In this document: positions 1 through 10,353 of the stretch, one piece after another
How positions within the stretch are numbered: the stretch's first letter is position 1
Layout: each line of letters opens with the position of its first letter
Source of the DNA: Eukaryota sp. TZLM1-RC
Lineage: Eukaryota > Metamonada: BaSk clade
Reading direction: 5' to 3'
Assembly (NCBI GenBank): GCA_040285825.1
Contig: JAUPSS010000003.1
Location: 3,348,001-3,412,000 of the forward strand
DNA: 64,000 nt
The notes under the pieces: model-generated
Databases searched by the model: none
The model's input: the letters and a program-made list of their open reading frames with translations, nothing else
Told to the model about the DNA's origin: nothing
Program-made: the position numbers and the translations under genes

Positions 1-1
1 A

Positions 2-124
2 TATGGACAAGTTTTTCAATTACCTTCTTACACCAAATTACAGTCATCTGTGGGACCACGAGTGGTCATTAGTGTAAAAGACGGAATTAAAAAGAGTGTT
101 GGTGCTCATCCACCACATACTTAA
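2..124 (+). CDS. 3' end of an unidentified protein (partial)
   Basis: An open frame enters from the left edge and stops with TAA at 122-124. It encodes 40 residues beginning YGQVFQLPSYTKLQ and ending SVGAHPPHT. Residue composition is protein-like and the other two forward frames are closed or poorer. I do not recognise the family. The rest of the gene lies outside the window. It ends about 530 bases upstream of VPS11 on the same strand. Confidence 0.5.
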   Translation, partial: YGQVFQLPSYTKLQSSVGPRVVISVKDGIKKSVGAHPPHT

Positions 125-303
125 TTTTTCAATCAGTTTTTGATGAGTTTCTGAATAAATGTTAGGTTTTGTTATCTTATGGTGAATTGAAAAGTTACCT
201 TACTTGAAGAGGATTTCGTAAATAGAATGTTCTCTATTAAAATGTACAACATGTTTGTCAAACCAAATAATGATGACTCTACTTTATCAAAAAAAGATTC
301 TTT

Positions 304-333
304 AAAGTAAAGTAAAGTAAAGTAAAGTAAAGT
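304..333. repeat. (AAAGT)6 microsatellite
   Basis: Six perfect copies of the pentamer AAAGT, followed directly by a short inverted stretch (TAAAGTACTTTACCACTTTA). It sits in the intergenic region upstream of VPS11. Bases 125-658 otherwise show no gene I can support; an open frame at 451-702 starts with GTG and overlaps the VPS11 start, so I do not call it. Confidence 0.85.
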
Positions 334-658
334 GCTTAAAGTACTTTACCACTTTAGTTATCCCTGACTAAAAACTTTCCCCTTCCTCCCACTGTGAGTA
401 TTTGTCGGATGGAGTGCCAAGAATTTTCAGAAGAAATCGGATTTATGTAGGTGAGAACAAAAAAATATAAAGATAAATTTAGACAAGAAATTAATGAAAC
501 TAAAAAATGTTTTATTGCTATATCAGATGTTATCCCTTCTGAGGAACACGTGTTAATTCAAAACGGTTTGAGTAATCTTCAACTTCCAAAAAACCTCATT
601 CCCTCCACATCAGTGTTACGGGACATCTATTCCACTGTTATAGACAACATCTTTAACC

Positions 659-3388
659 ATGGCACTTCCTCAACAATGGCGAAGGTTCAATTTCTTTACT
701 AAGAAGGACAACATTCATGCTTCAACTGTTGGTTCTTATCTTCAAAACATTGATATTATGTGTGTAGCTACTTGTAAAGGTCTCTTATTCTTTGGTGATT
801 CTAAAGGATCTATTCATTTCTGCGATCGCTCTTACCGTTTCACATCCTTCCGTGCACACGAAGGCGCTGTCTGTTCTATAATCACCCCTCAAACCTCCAA
901 TTGCATCATTACCGCTGGGTGTGACGAAGAGGGCAGGGAGTGGAAGGTCAGTATATGGTCCCTGAGACAAACAAATCCGTCCGGACATCCGTCACTTCTC
1001 CGCAAGCTCAACGTCTCCTCCACCACGGATGTCTCCCAACCAATCACTCGTCTTTGCACCAGTGAGGATATGAGTCACTTAGCCGTGGCCCTCGCAAATG
1101 GTAGTATTATTCTCTTTCATGGTGATCTTCTGAAGGATAGAAAAGTAAGTGGGAAGAACATTTATGAAGGTGATTCTCCTGCTACTGGTCTTTCTTTTCA
1201 AAAGCTTCCCAACAATGAGGGCTATGGGTTGTTTGCTTCCACTCGGTCTTCAGTGGTCTTGTTCAAGATCACGTCATCCAACGTCATCAAAGTGGATCTT
1301 GAGAACCCCAAAGCCAAGATTGGTTGCCCCTCTGGTTGCTCCACATTCCTTCGTCACAACCAAGAGTTTGCTGTAGCCACAGAATCTGTTGTCTGGTATT
1401 ATGGGCTTGATGGGAAGCATGGTGCCTCTTTCTTTGAGGGTCCTAAGCGGTTAATAACCTCATTCAGACAATATTTAGTCATTTTAACCCCTCCTGAAAG
1501 AAACAGCTGTGTGTTAGGTATCTATGATTTAAAAAACCAATGTGTGGTTTATTACGATCAAAAGATTGGTGAGGCGAGGTTTGTTTTTTCCGAATGGGGT
1601 TTCTTGTTTGTTTTGACATCAAGTAAGCAACTAATTCAACTGGAAGAAAAAGATCTAACAACGAAATTGGATCTTTTGTACAAAAAGTCTTGGTTTGAAG
1701 CAGCTATTTCCCTTGCCCGACAATCAGTTTCCGATCACGATCTGATTGCTGACGTTTACAGACGTTATGGTGATCATTTGTATAGAAAGGGTGACTATTC
1801 CGCCGCAATGAACAAATACTTGCAAACTATCGGTGGCTTAGAACCAAGCTACGTTATCAGAAGATTCTTGAATGGCCAGTTAATTGTTCATTTAGCAAAG
1901 TATTTAAAGTCACTACACGACAGAAAGCTGGCTAATTCTGATCATACTTCTTTGTTATTGAATTGTTATACTAAATTGAAAAATGTAAAAGGTAATTCAA
2001 AAGATTTGAAAGATTTTATCGAAACAAACAACACCTTTGATGTTGGGACTGCTATCCAAGTGTTTTTGTCCAGCGAGTACTGTGAATATGCTCTGTTCTT
2101 GGCTAAGAAGCATGGCTATCACATCTGGGTCGTCAAGATTCTCGTTGACTTTTACAATGATCACGTGGGAGTTTTGAACTATATTAGAGATGCAATGACC
2201 AGTGATCCTAAATCAGTTGGTGATGTTTTGGTCAATTATGGTAGGACTCTTGTTAATTCCTGTCCCGATGACGTTACCAAGTTGCTGATTGAGTTTTGCA
2301 CCGGTAAACTTTCCGCTACACCTCATCATTTGATTGAGGATTTTCTGCCCATTTTCATTGCACATCCTAAACATTTAATTAAATTGCTTGAATGTTTATT
2401 GCCCCACACTAGTGAAACAGCCGTTGTCGTCAATACCTTGCTTGAGCTCTATTTGTCAATGCTGACAAGTGATGACCAGAATGAAAGTGGTTGGGCTGGG
2501 AAAATTATCAAGTTGCTAAAGGAATATAATGGTGATTTTGAAGTTGAAAGAGCTTTTATTTTGTTAAAAAGAAGTAATTTTAAACCAGGCTTACTGTTCC
2601 TTTACCAACAGCTCAATATGTTAACAGAAGTCGCCAGAATTCTTGTTGATGACCAATCCGATGATGCCCTGTTGGCATTGTGTCAAGAGCATGGCAAAAA
2701 GGATCACTCTCTTTGGTTTCCCGCCCTTCAAAGGTTCTCCAAGGCAAGTTCTAATCATTATTTAGAGAAGGCTTTGAATTCTTTAGCAGGGGTGTCGGAA
2801 ATTCCTCCGTTGAATATCCTGAAAATTTTGGCTACTTCAACCGATACTCCACTTTCTATTGTTAAAAACTATGTCATTGAACTCGTCAAAAGGGATCAAC
2901 GAAAAATCAGCGAGGATGAGGCAGAAATTTCCAGAATCAAAAACCAAATTTCTATAATGGAAGACCAATTAGCAACATTAAAAACCAAACCTCAAATTTT
3001 CCAATCATCAAAGTGTTTACTCTGCACGCAGCCACTCTCCCTGCCAGCTACTCATTTCCTCTGCTCACATTCCTTTCATAGTAATTGTTTAGGAGATAAT
3101 GACCATAGATGTCCTATTTGTGCTGATGAACAAGACCAGAAGCTAGCAATGATCAAAACTGGTAGGTTAACCATGGACGAGATTCAACAATTCTTCAAGC
3201 AACTCGATGTTCGGGGGTTCGCGACCGTACCTTCGTTTATTTCAAGAGGAGTATTTTCTCGGTCCACAACATGTGATGAACCTGTGTTAATGTCACCTGT
3301 TTTTAATGACGATAATGACACTGTTGGTGATTTCTCACCATATCAGAAAGAAAGAGAGATTGAACACTTGGATTGGGATTTTCAGTGA
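659..3388 (+). CDS. VPS11: VPS11, core subunit of HOPS/CORVET tethering complexes
   Basis: A single 909-residue exon. VPS11 is a shared subunit of the CORVET and HOPS complexes that tether endosomes and vacuoles/lysosomes before fusion. The start MALPQQWRRFNFF matches the characteristic N-terminus of the family (QWRRF.FF). An N-terminal beta-propeller region (about residues 1-330, with the GCDEEG motif after the first blades) is followed by an alpha-solenoid of clathrin-repeat type (about 340-750, including YGDHLYRKGDYSAAM). A coiled coil lies near 750-780. A C-terminal RING-H2 zinc finger covers about 786-822: CLLC, then CSHSFHSNC, then CPIC, a full set of zinc ligands. Length matches the family (about 900-1000). 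ATG at 659 is chosen because homology begins there. Confidence 0.93.
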   Translation: MALPQQWRRFNFFTKKDNIHASTVGSYLQNIDIMCVATCKGLLFFGDSKGSIHFCDRSYRFTSFRAHEGAVCSIITPQTSNCIITAGCDEEGREWKVSIWSLRQTNPSGHPSLLRKLNVSSTTDVSQPITRLCTSEDMSHLAVALANGSIILFHGDLLKDRKVSGKNIYEGDSPATGLSFQKLPNNEGYGLFASTRSSVVLFKITSSNVIKVDLENPKAKIGCPSGCSTFLRHNQEFAVATESVVWYYGLDGKHGASFFEGPKRLITSFRQYLVILTPPERNSCVLGIYDLKNQCVVYYDQKIGEARFVFSEWGFLFVLTSSKQLIQLEEKDLTTKLDLLYKKSWFEAAISLARQSVSDHDLIADVYRRYGDHLYRKGDYSAAMNKYLQTIGGLEPSYVIRRFLNGQLIVHLAKYLKSLHDRKLANSDHTSLLLNCYTKLKNVKGNSKDLKDFIETNNTFDVGTAIQVFLSSEYCEYALFLAKKHGYHIWVVKILVDFYNDHVGVLNYIRDAMTSDPKSVGDVLVNYGRTLVNSCPDDVTKLLIEFCTGKLSATPHHLIEDFLPIFIAHPKHLIKLLECLLPHTSETAVVVNTLLELYLSMLTSDDQNESGWAGKIIKLLKEYNGDFEVERAFILLKRSNFKPGLLFLYQQLNMLTEVARILVDDQSDDALLALCQEHGKKDHSLWFPALQRFSKASSNHYLEKALNSLAGVSEIPPLNILKILATSTDTPLSIVKNYVIELVKRDQRKISEDEAEISRIKNQISIMEDQLATLKTKPQIFQSSKCLLCTQPLSLPATHFLCSHSFHSNCLGDNDHRCPICADEQDQKLAMIKTGRLTMDEIQQFFKQLDVRGFATVPSFISRGVFSRSTTCDEPVLMSPVFNDDNDTVGDFSPYQKEREIEHLDWDFQ

Positions 3389-4965
3389 TGTAATTAATTT
3401 GTATTTATTTATAAAGATTTATTAGCGATTGTTTTTTTTTCATTCTTTTGTACTTTATTTTTTAAATCAATTTCGTATCATAATGCTTGGATCTAAGGGA
3501 TGCCTTATAGGTGTTAGTGGTTACACTATTTTAGAGTGTATTTTGACTTAGCTACTTAGCTATTTGTTTTAATTGGTTTAATATAGTGTTCAGTCAGTGG
3601 AGACTTCACTAGTGATGGTATTATATATGGACAAATACGATGATTTGGACTCATCTCTCACTGAAGCAGAATTTATAAGAAAAGTTGATATTCAATGAAA
3701 AAGAAATTCCAAAGGTTTTTGGAAGTGTCCAAAAGTTATTTTAACCTAAATAATGGTTAACTTCAATCAACTTGATAGTCATCAATGCCAAAAAAATAAA
3801 ACATTATAACTAGATGAACAATTGAATACCTTATTTTCTAGATCTTAAAATTGACAATAGCGAATTGAGAATGACCAGACTTAAAGTCAGAATTAACATA
3901 AATCTAAGATATGCGAGATGATTATGGTAGATCATATCACCAAAAACACTAGAATTCTCGGTTGTAAAGATAATGAAATTGTTTTTTGGCATTTTAACTG
4001 CCAAGAAAAGTAGTGCTTCCATGTCAATTTTGTCAACAAAAGATACTTAGTATTGTGTACATGCTTAAGAGCATCATTGTTTTATGAAGAATGGAAGACG
4101 TTACTTATTGGAACAAACCTCAAAAACAAATTTTGCATTTCGAAATCAAAAGAACGGCACTCACTGAACTGAAGATGTATCTACATCAGCCTCTAGCTAC
4201 TGCTGATCCCGATTTTTTTATGAAGATATAATTTTCAAGATATTATTTGCAAATAGGGCAATTTGGCTTAAAAAGCTGAGTACTGTGGGTCAGAAAACGA
4301 GGTTTAAAACAATAAAACGGTTTGGTTTGGTTTTGGTTTCTCAAAAAATCGAGCCATTTACACTTCGAGAAAATTAAGAAAAAAATTGTATTGCTGTCTC
4401 ATTTTTGTAAATATGTTCTTTTTTTGGTTTTTTTAGTTGGTAAGACATTATATTTTATCAACACCGCTATACCTGACCCTCTTCTGTTGCTGGTGTCTGT
4501 TATTTCATAAATGCCTATAATAGAGTGAAGCGTGGTGCTATTGTTGAAGCACTTCAACATTCCCCTGTGTTGGCAGAAGTAGCTCATTTGTTTGAATTTT
4601 TATATTCTGCTTATTCACATTTAGTTGTGAAAACTGATTCTATTTCTTCGTGTTCCTCGTGAATTTTTGGTACCATTGGAAGTAAAGGTCTCAATTCTTG
4701 AGATGCTTTAGGAAAACCTTTCAAAGAAAGTGGTCGTACATTTATATTAACTCCATTTTGAATAACATTACGTACTTTCTAACATGCGAGTTGCTATTCA
4801 AGCGAATAGCGAAAATCTCCGTTTCAATCAGTTGATGGGGTTATTAGGAGGTTAAAGTATTAGTCAATTTTTGGTTGAATTTCTTGGTTGAATTTTAAAA
4901 TGTGACTGTTCCCGTAACAGATTTAATTATATAAGAAAATTACATTAATCTTACACCATACAGTC
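3389..4965. other. Intergenic region, mostly featureless
   Basis: About 1.6 kb between VPS11 and IFT38. Apart from the reverse-transcriptase fossil listed separately (4510-4662), I see no supported gene. A 46-codon ATG frame at about 4090-4231 (starting MEDVTYWNKPQKQ) is too short and has no recognisable similarity. Confidence 0.5.
4510..4662 (+). mobile_element. Fossil of a reverse-transcriptase domain
   Basis: Translation in one frame reads NAYNRVKRGAIVEALQHSP and onward to a stop at about 4660. This aligns with the motif FSNAFNSLSRRSIHGALLQYMP in the RT of the family-A retrotransposon at 7001-10276 (the RT region just after the first catalytic aspartate). No open frame extends beyond it, so it is an old fragment. 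Some later bases may also derive from the element but are too decayed to align. Confidence 0.6.
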
Positions 4966-6159
4966 ATGAGTTTTCGGCAACTCAAGAGCTTATCAGAACA
5001 CTTACGATCATTAGGTTTCCCTAAACATGTACATACAGATTGTTTTAGAACCCCCAACTTCAATCTTCTTGCACAGATTGCTGTTTTCTTAGCTAAACGT
5101 TTAGATCCGTCTTCATCTATTCCACAAGACACTGAAACAGAATCCGACAGAATCTTCCTAGTAAAATCCTTTACACAGATTGCCTTTTCATCTGCTTCTG
5201 TCAAGTTAAACCCTTCCAAGTTGTACTCATCTGATTTAGAATGCGTGCCTGAACTCCTCAAGGTTTCTAATGTCTGTTACAATGCACTCCGGCTCTCCAA
5301 CCAGTCTTTTCAAGCTCCTCCCTCTTCCCTGATATCCACACTCACAGCCAAACTTGATGAAATAAAAATGCTGACGACCATCTCAGTAGACGTTCCATCA
5401 CGAGTAGTGAAGCTCATGAATCTTGTGGAAAAGGAAGAGGAGAATGCGGTGAAGAGAAGGAATGTTGCCGTTGCTGAAATTGATATTGCACGTTGTGAGT
5501 CGCTTGTTCGAAACTCTATTCAAAATTTGGCAACAAACACTCGAGAAACTAAAGCTCTGGTTCAAAACTATGACAACGAGATCAAAATGATTGATGAAAA
5601 GGTCAAAAACCGTAAGACTGAGCTTGAACGGAGCCAGAAAAGACTTAATGGACTCAAAACAGTTCGTCCTTCTTTCATGGATGACCTAATTAAACTTCAA
5701 GATGAAATTCGTTCTGATTACGATCAATATGTAACTCTTCATCGTAATCTCCATTGCTTTGAGAATGAAGTTTCTGGATTGATTAGAACTGAAAACAATT
5801 TGCTGCTAGAGCAACAGCGCAAACTGAAGAAGTTAAAGAGTCAACACAATCAGACTCATTTGAAACATCTTAGAGAAGATTCGGAAAGTGACCGGTCAGA
5901 TATTTTGACTTCGGAAGAAGATGATGTGATTGATGACGTGATTGATGATAATGATGATGCTTTATCGGCTATTTCTGACACTGTAACACGTGTTCATGGT
6001 TCGTTAGAACTATTGGATAATCAATCATCAAGCGAAGAGGAGCCCAGTGAAGAAAGTAATCAAGATTTGATTGGTGATTCTAGTGATGATGCAGAGTTTC
6101 TCAATTCAGATGATGATGACGTTTATTTGTATGGTGATTCAATGGATGAAGGAATTTGA
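4966..6159 (+). CDS. IFT38: IFT38 / CLUAP1, IFT-B complex subunit
   Basis: A single exon of 397 residues. CLUAP1 (IFT38, qilin, DYF-3) is a subunit of the IFT-B peripheral complex needed for anterograde transport in cilia. The N-terminus MSFRQLKSLSEHLRSLGFP followed by FRTPNF, then DTETESDRIFLVKSF and KLNPSKLY, matches the conserved calponin-homology-like domain of the family. Residues about 150-290 are coiled coil, with the family motif KNRKTELERSQKRL...VRPSFMDD. The C-terminal 90 residues are Ser/Asp/Glu-rich, as in animal CLUAP1. It runs convergent with the RPA-like gene, with 62 bases between the two stops. A dynein-2 heavy chain elsewhere in the window belongs to the same transport system. 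Confidence 0.95.
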   Translation: MSFRQLKSLSEHLRSLGFPKHVHTDCFRTPNFNLLAQIAVFLAKRLDPSSSIPQDTETESDRIFLVKSFTQIAFSSASVKLNPSKLYSSDLECVPELLKVSNVCYNALRLSNQSFQAPPSSLISTLTAKLDEIKMLTTISVDVPSRVVKLMNLVEKEEENAVKRRNVAVAEIDIARCESLVRNSIQNLATNTRETKALVQNYDNEIKMIDEKVKNRKTELERSQKRLNGLKTVRPSFMDDLIKLQDEIRSDYDQYVTLHRNLHCFENEVSGLIRTENNLLLEQQRKLKKLKSQHNQTHLKHLREDSESDRSDILTSEEDDVIDDVIDDNDDALSAISDTVTRVHGSLELLDNQSSSEEEPSEESNQDLIGDSSDDAEFLNSDDDDVYLYGDSMDEGI

Positions 6160-6221
6160 TCAAAACTTTAATGAAAATAATTTAAATTTAAATGATTTAT
6201 TTGTACTATTATTAATAAAAC

Positions 6222-6926
6222 TTAACTTCTTCTACTCTTTTTCGACGACACCACTTCTACAAAGTCACTGCATAATCTTTTTCTGTTAGGAGGGGTGGTA
6301 ACAGTTTCGACACTGGTTTGTGATGACAAATCTTCAACAGTGTTCAAATCGTTCAGCAAGTATGAAACGTTACTGCACACTTCACCAGGTAACATGGATT
6401 CAAGTATATGAGGAACGTCATTGAGGAATTCATCTTCAAATGCAATCAGTTGAGAAGCAAGGTCCTTCAATTGTGCGTTGTTCATCATCCAAAACGATCT
6501 TGACTCAAGGGGGAGTGTCTCTGAATAAGAACAGTAACCGAGGGTGTTTTTGATAACTGTAGAAGAAGCAATAAAGTCAGAATCTCGGGCAAGAGTGGGC
6601 TGTGGATCGATAGTAGGGGGGAAGGTGGAATCTAAGATACTTAACCTCTTGATAATGAGTAATGGTTCATTAGGCAAGAGCAGAGGGAGTGCTGCTTCAA
6701 TTAAGACAAAATGTCCAACAGCTGAAGCCAAATCACAAAACGGATAAGATGTACATAAAGATGCTGAATTCGAAGCGAACAGCGCTGTGGCAGAATGACA
6801 GGCATCAGTGATCAGGAGTCTCCACTTATTGCCTTCAACACTGGCTGAATGCAATGCCACTTTGAAAGGTAACTCAACCCCGGGTTCTGAAAGCAGGAAT
6901 GGTTTCAAAGCAGACCTGTTTTCCAT
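6222..6926 (-). CDS. RPA70 N-terminal-type OB-fold protein
   Basis: 234 residues from the ATG at 6926. Residues about 10-95 resemble the N-terminal OB fold of replication protein A large subunit: KWRLLITDACHSATALFASN aligns with the RYRLLLSDG...AMLATQL pattern, followed by the ...GHFVLIEAALP...LLIIKRLSIL strand pattern seen as GSIVRL...LIILDLEVL in RPA1. That domain is a protein-interaction module in DNA replication and repair. The rest is low-complexity and ends in a basic motif (KKSRRS) that could be a nuclear signal. There is no DNA-binding OB-fold set or zinc finger, so it is not a full RPA1. Alternative: an unrelated OB-fold protein. The assignment rests on a pattern read by eye. Confidence 0.45.
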   Translation of the reverse strand: MENRSALKPFLLSEPGVELPFKVALHSASVEGNKWRLLITDACHSATALFASNSASLCTSYPFCDLASAVGHFVLIEAALPLLLPNEPLLIIKRLSILDSTFPPTIDPQPTLARDSDFIASSTVIKNTLGYCSYSETLPLESRSFWMMNNAQLKDLASQLIAFEDEFLNDVPHILESMLPGEVCSNVSYLLNDLNTVEDLSSQTSVETVTTPPNRKRLCSDFVEVVSSKKSRRS

Positions 6927-7000
6927 CACATCCGGGATATGTTGATATAAAATGTGTTTGTGCCTTTTGAGAACAAATTTTTTTGCATCTTTGAATGATC

Positions 7001-10000
7001 AATATCGTATTTATTGAATTTGCACACTTGATTAAATTAAATCATAACTAATGAGACGACTATCATTAAACCAAGATTTCCTCTACAAAATCTTGATTTG
7101 CTTGCTGTCTAGCTAAAGCTTCTCTAATTCGATTGAAAAACCGCGATAATCTATTAATAATGGCAAATTGAATCCGTGAACGCCATAAAAAAATATCAAA
7201 TCTTTTCATTGTTATTTCTTTCACCATTTTTTGGAAGTCATCCAAAAAAGTTTCTGCTTCAACTGATAATCTTCCATTTATCGAAAATGGGAAAGCAATA
7301 AAAACCAGCTGTGTATTTCTATCGACATTTGCATCTTCAATTTCTTTATCATATTTTCTATGTTTTTCTTTTGCTTTAAAATCCAGAGCAGCCACAGGAT
7401 TAAGTTTTCTTCTGTGAACCAAAGTATCGTTTGCAACATTACATGAGACAAAGTCAACAATAGCTTCAGAATTATCAATCCAATCACAGTATACATCACC
7501 TCTATCATCAGAACCAAAATTATTCAGAGAAAGTGTTTCCTTCAGCAGGGGCTCTTTGATACACGATATCCTTGCAGTTTGTGCCATATTGAAAACAGTG
7601 TCTCTAACAGCATCATGTAATGAAGAACGATAAGTTATCAATTTAGAGCAATTTAGAGCATGGCGCAAAGTGAGTTGAGGTGAATTCCAACAAATACATT
7701 TTTCTTTTGATAATAATTGGTTAATGGGGATGTTCAAATATAATCTCATTTTTGTTACAAATGCTTCATTAGTGGCACACAATCCAAATCTTCGTGGTAC
7801 AATGGTTACAAAAAGTGAAGAATCTGACGCCTTGTTTTCACAAACACCTTTTTCCAATAACAATGAGTGAAGATCTTGATTTAAAACAGCCGAGCTGCAA
7901 ATATTATTATAAAGATCTTTTTCATACATTCCAGTCAATCTTTTCTGTAATGTTCGAAGAGTGTACTTCAAATTTAAAACATTTTTTTCTGGAATATTGC
8001 CATTGAATGATTGGGGAAAACATCGACCCCATTTTTCTACATCAATTCTTGAAATTTCTTCATTTAATGCAAAAACAGTGGAACTTTGCGTTGTCATCAA
8101 TAAATCTTCCCAATCTGCAAATCTTTCGGAAAACTCAAAGATTGCATTTCTGCATCCACCAACAAAAGCACACGAGGTAAGAATAGAAGCCTTCGTCCAC
8201 CCTAAACCACCATAATGTGGACTAAGGTAAGCATGATCTGGAATTTGGAACATTTTACATCCCAGTAATTGAGACAGAACTTTTTCACGTAATTCATTAA
8301 ACCTTTGAGCCAAAGGTCTAGTGACGAGAGGATTTGTAGATCGAAATATATGATTAAAATTGGAACTAAAACACAGTCTTATAATGGTAAATTTGATGTG
8401 TTTTTTTATATCTAAATTCATCATTCGGTAAATTTTGTCAGAAATTGAGTTCAACTTTTCAAACAATTTTTTGGTAATTTCATCATTATTTCCTAAAAAC
8501 GAGCCCAAATTACGAATAGCATCAATTGAATATAATTTGGCTTGAATTTCAATATCATCAATTATTGTGCAAACTGGAGAATTCGATAACAAAACACAAG
8601 TAAATTAAGTCGGAGACCAATTTTGGTAAATAATTCTTTAAAACATACAGTTGCTTTTTTCACAATATTTAAATCACCAATAAGCACAACATCATCCATA
8701 TATGCAATCATTTTTAGTGAAGGAAACATCTCTTGAATTTGCAGTAGAATAGGATGAATGGCCAAACAAAACAAAAGAGGTCCTAACGGATCTCCTTGCT
8801 TTACGCCACTTGATGAACTCAAAATGTTGTTACCAAAATGTAAATTAGAATATGTGCAATATGTTGATTGAAAATTTGGTATTAATTCCGGCATATATTG
8901 CAATAGAGCACCATGGATACTGCGACGACTTAGTGAATTGAAAGCATTACTAAAATCCAATGACATGCAAACATTGGATTCATTTTGACGAAATAAGACA
9001 TCAGTAGCAAAAATCGCTGAAGAGACTCCATCTGTAGTATTTATACCATAATGAAAGGGTAATAAAATCTTTTTGGCTTTTTCATTGAACCTGCTTAAGC
9101 AACACGCAGAAAAAATATTGTGTAAGCTCTCAGAGACTGCAATAGGACGAACATCCATTTTTGAATTTTTGACAAGTGCAGTCAAACGAGAACTTCTTAA
9201 TTCTTTTGAATATTTGCGTTGACCAGATAATATTTGGTTGAAAAATTTGGTCAATAAACCAAGGCAATATTCTGAAGAAATAATCGCGGCTTTTACATGA
9301 TCAATAGTAATACCAGAAAGTCCGGCAGACTTACCACGAGGTCTCTTTTTGATAACCGAAAAAACTTCTGATGGCATCAATGGATAATTTTCCCAGTATG
9401 TGCCGTAAAACTTTTGATCCATTATAGGGTCTTCATAAGGATGAAGTATTTTCAGTTTATCGATTGTATTTTCATTGTTCGGTGCTTTAACTCCGGGACT
9501 TAAAGCTGACAAAGCCTTGGACCATTTGTTGTCAAAGCATTTGTCTTCAAAAATTTTACTTAATTTCTCGGATGACTGATTTCTCGGTGCTATATTAGTT
9601 AAATCTTCGGAAATATTAACGAAATTTTGTTCAAAAGGAGGACAAACAGAACCAAAAAATTCCCAAATAATATTGATAGCATACTTTTCTTTACATAATT
9701 GATCCAAAAATCTTTGAAAAACGAAAGCAAATTCATTGCATTTGGTCGGATGAATTTCTTGAGGTATTCTTATAGGAGGATGGTAGTTATCAACTATGCG
9801 GCATTTCAAGCAGCGATCAGAAGTTTTTCCTTTTGCATTTTTTCTAAAAGAAATACCACAAGTGTTGCAAGTTTTGTGCTTTAATCGGTTGCAAACTGGT
9901 TTTGCAACAATTTGTGGAGCATTATTTATGGGTTCTACCTTAAACTCTTTCCTTCTAATAAATTTTCTTTTACATTTTGTTTCAGAATTTGCCGCATCAT

Positions 10001-10276
10001 TTTTTCCAACATTGGGGCATGTTCGAGCATTATGTCCCTGTTGTCGACACTTTGAGCATCTGTAGGAGCGTGGCTTTGTTTTTGAACAAACTTTGTTTTC
10101 ATCGTGATTGTCTAAAAATTCTTGATCAGAATATTTTTTGTCCAAAAATGAAGAGAGAAGAGGTTGAGGAGGAGCGGTGGAAAAAACGTCTTGAGCATCT
10201 TGTTGACTATCGTTCTTTCTTTTGACTCCATTAGAATCAGAAACTGATTCAGGCATCAACAAGAAAGAATAGAAGC
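7001..10276 (-). mobile_element. Family-A non-LTR retrotransposon copy A1, near full length
   Basis: The most complete copy of the main retroelement family. It is flanked by AATGATC at 6994-7000 and 10277-10283, which I take as a 7-bp target-site duplication. In sense direction it has a 20-base leader, one long coding region (10256 to 7066) and a conserved 3' tail (TGATAGTCGTCCCATTAGT ... CAAATTCAATAAATA). The same tail ends A2, A3, A4 and A6. The domain order (CCHC finger, RT, second CCHC, restriction-like endonuclease) places it with the R2/R4/CRE-like group that integrates by target-primed reverse transcription. Confidence 0.88.
7066..10256 (-). pseudogene. Family-A polyprotein: zinc finger, reverse transcriptase, restriction-like endonuclease
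   Basis: Read from ATG 10256. Near residue 70 is a CX2CX4HX4C knuckle (CSKCRQQGHNARTC), then a CX2C...CX2C pair (CNTC...CLKC). The RT carries SLDFSNAFNSLSRRS, GVKQGDPLGPLLFC and the catalytic YMDDVV. The C-terminal half has a CIC...H...C finger and a PD-(D/E)XK-like nuclease pattern: RGD, then IVDF, then FKAKEKHRKYD, then FIAFPFSINGRL. The frame breaks near 8590, where four bases present in copy A3 are missing, so the RT (8562-10256) and endonuclease (7066-8592) halves lie in different frames. Apart from that break both halves are intact. The insertion is therefore young but probably cannot make a full protein. Confidence 0.85.
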
Positions 10277-10353
10277 AATGATCTCGGTTCAGCCAGGTTT
10301 TAAGTTAAACGGTTATATGTAGAGGAAGAAAAAAAAATGATGTTAATCCTGAA

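Noticed and set aside
451-702. Open frame of 83 codons upstream of VPS11
   Set aside because: It starts with GTG right after a stop, overlaps the VPS11 start, and shows no recognisable similarity.
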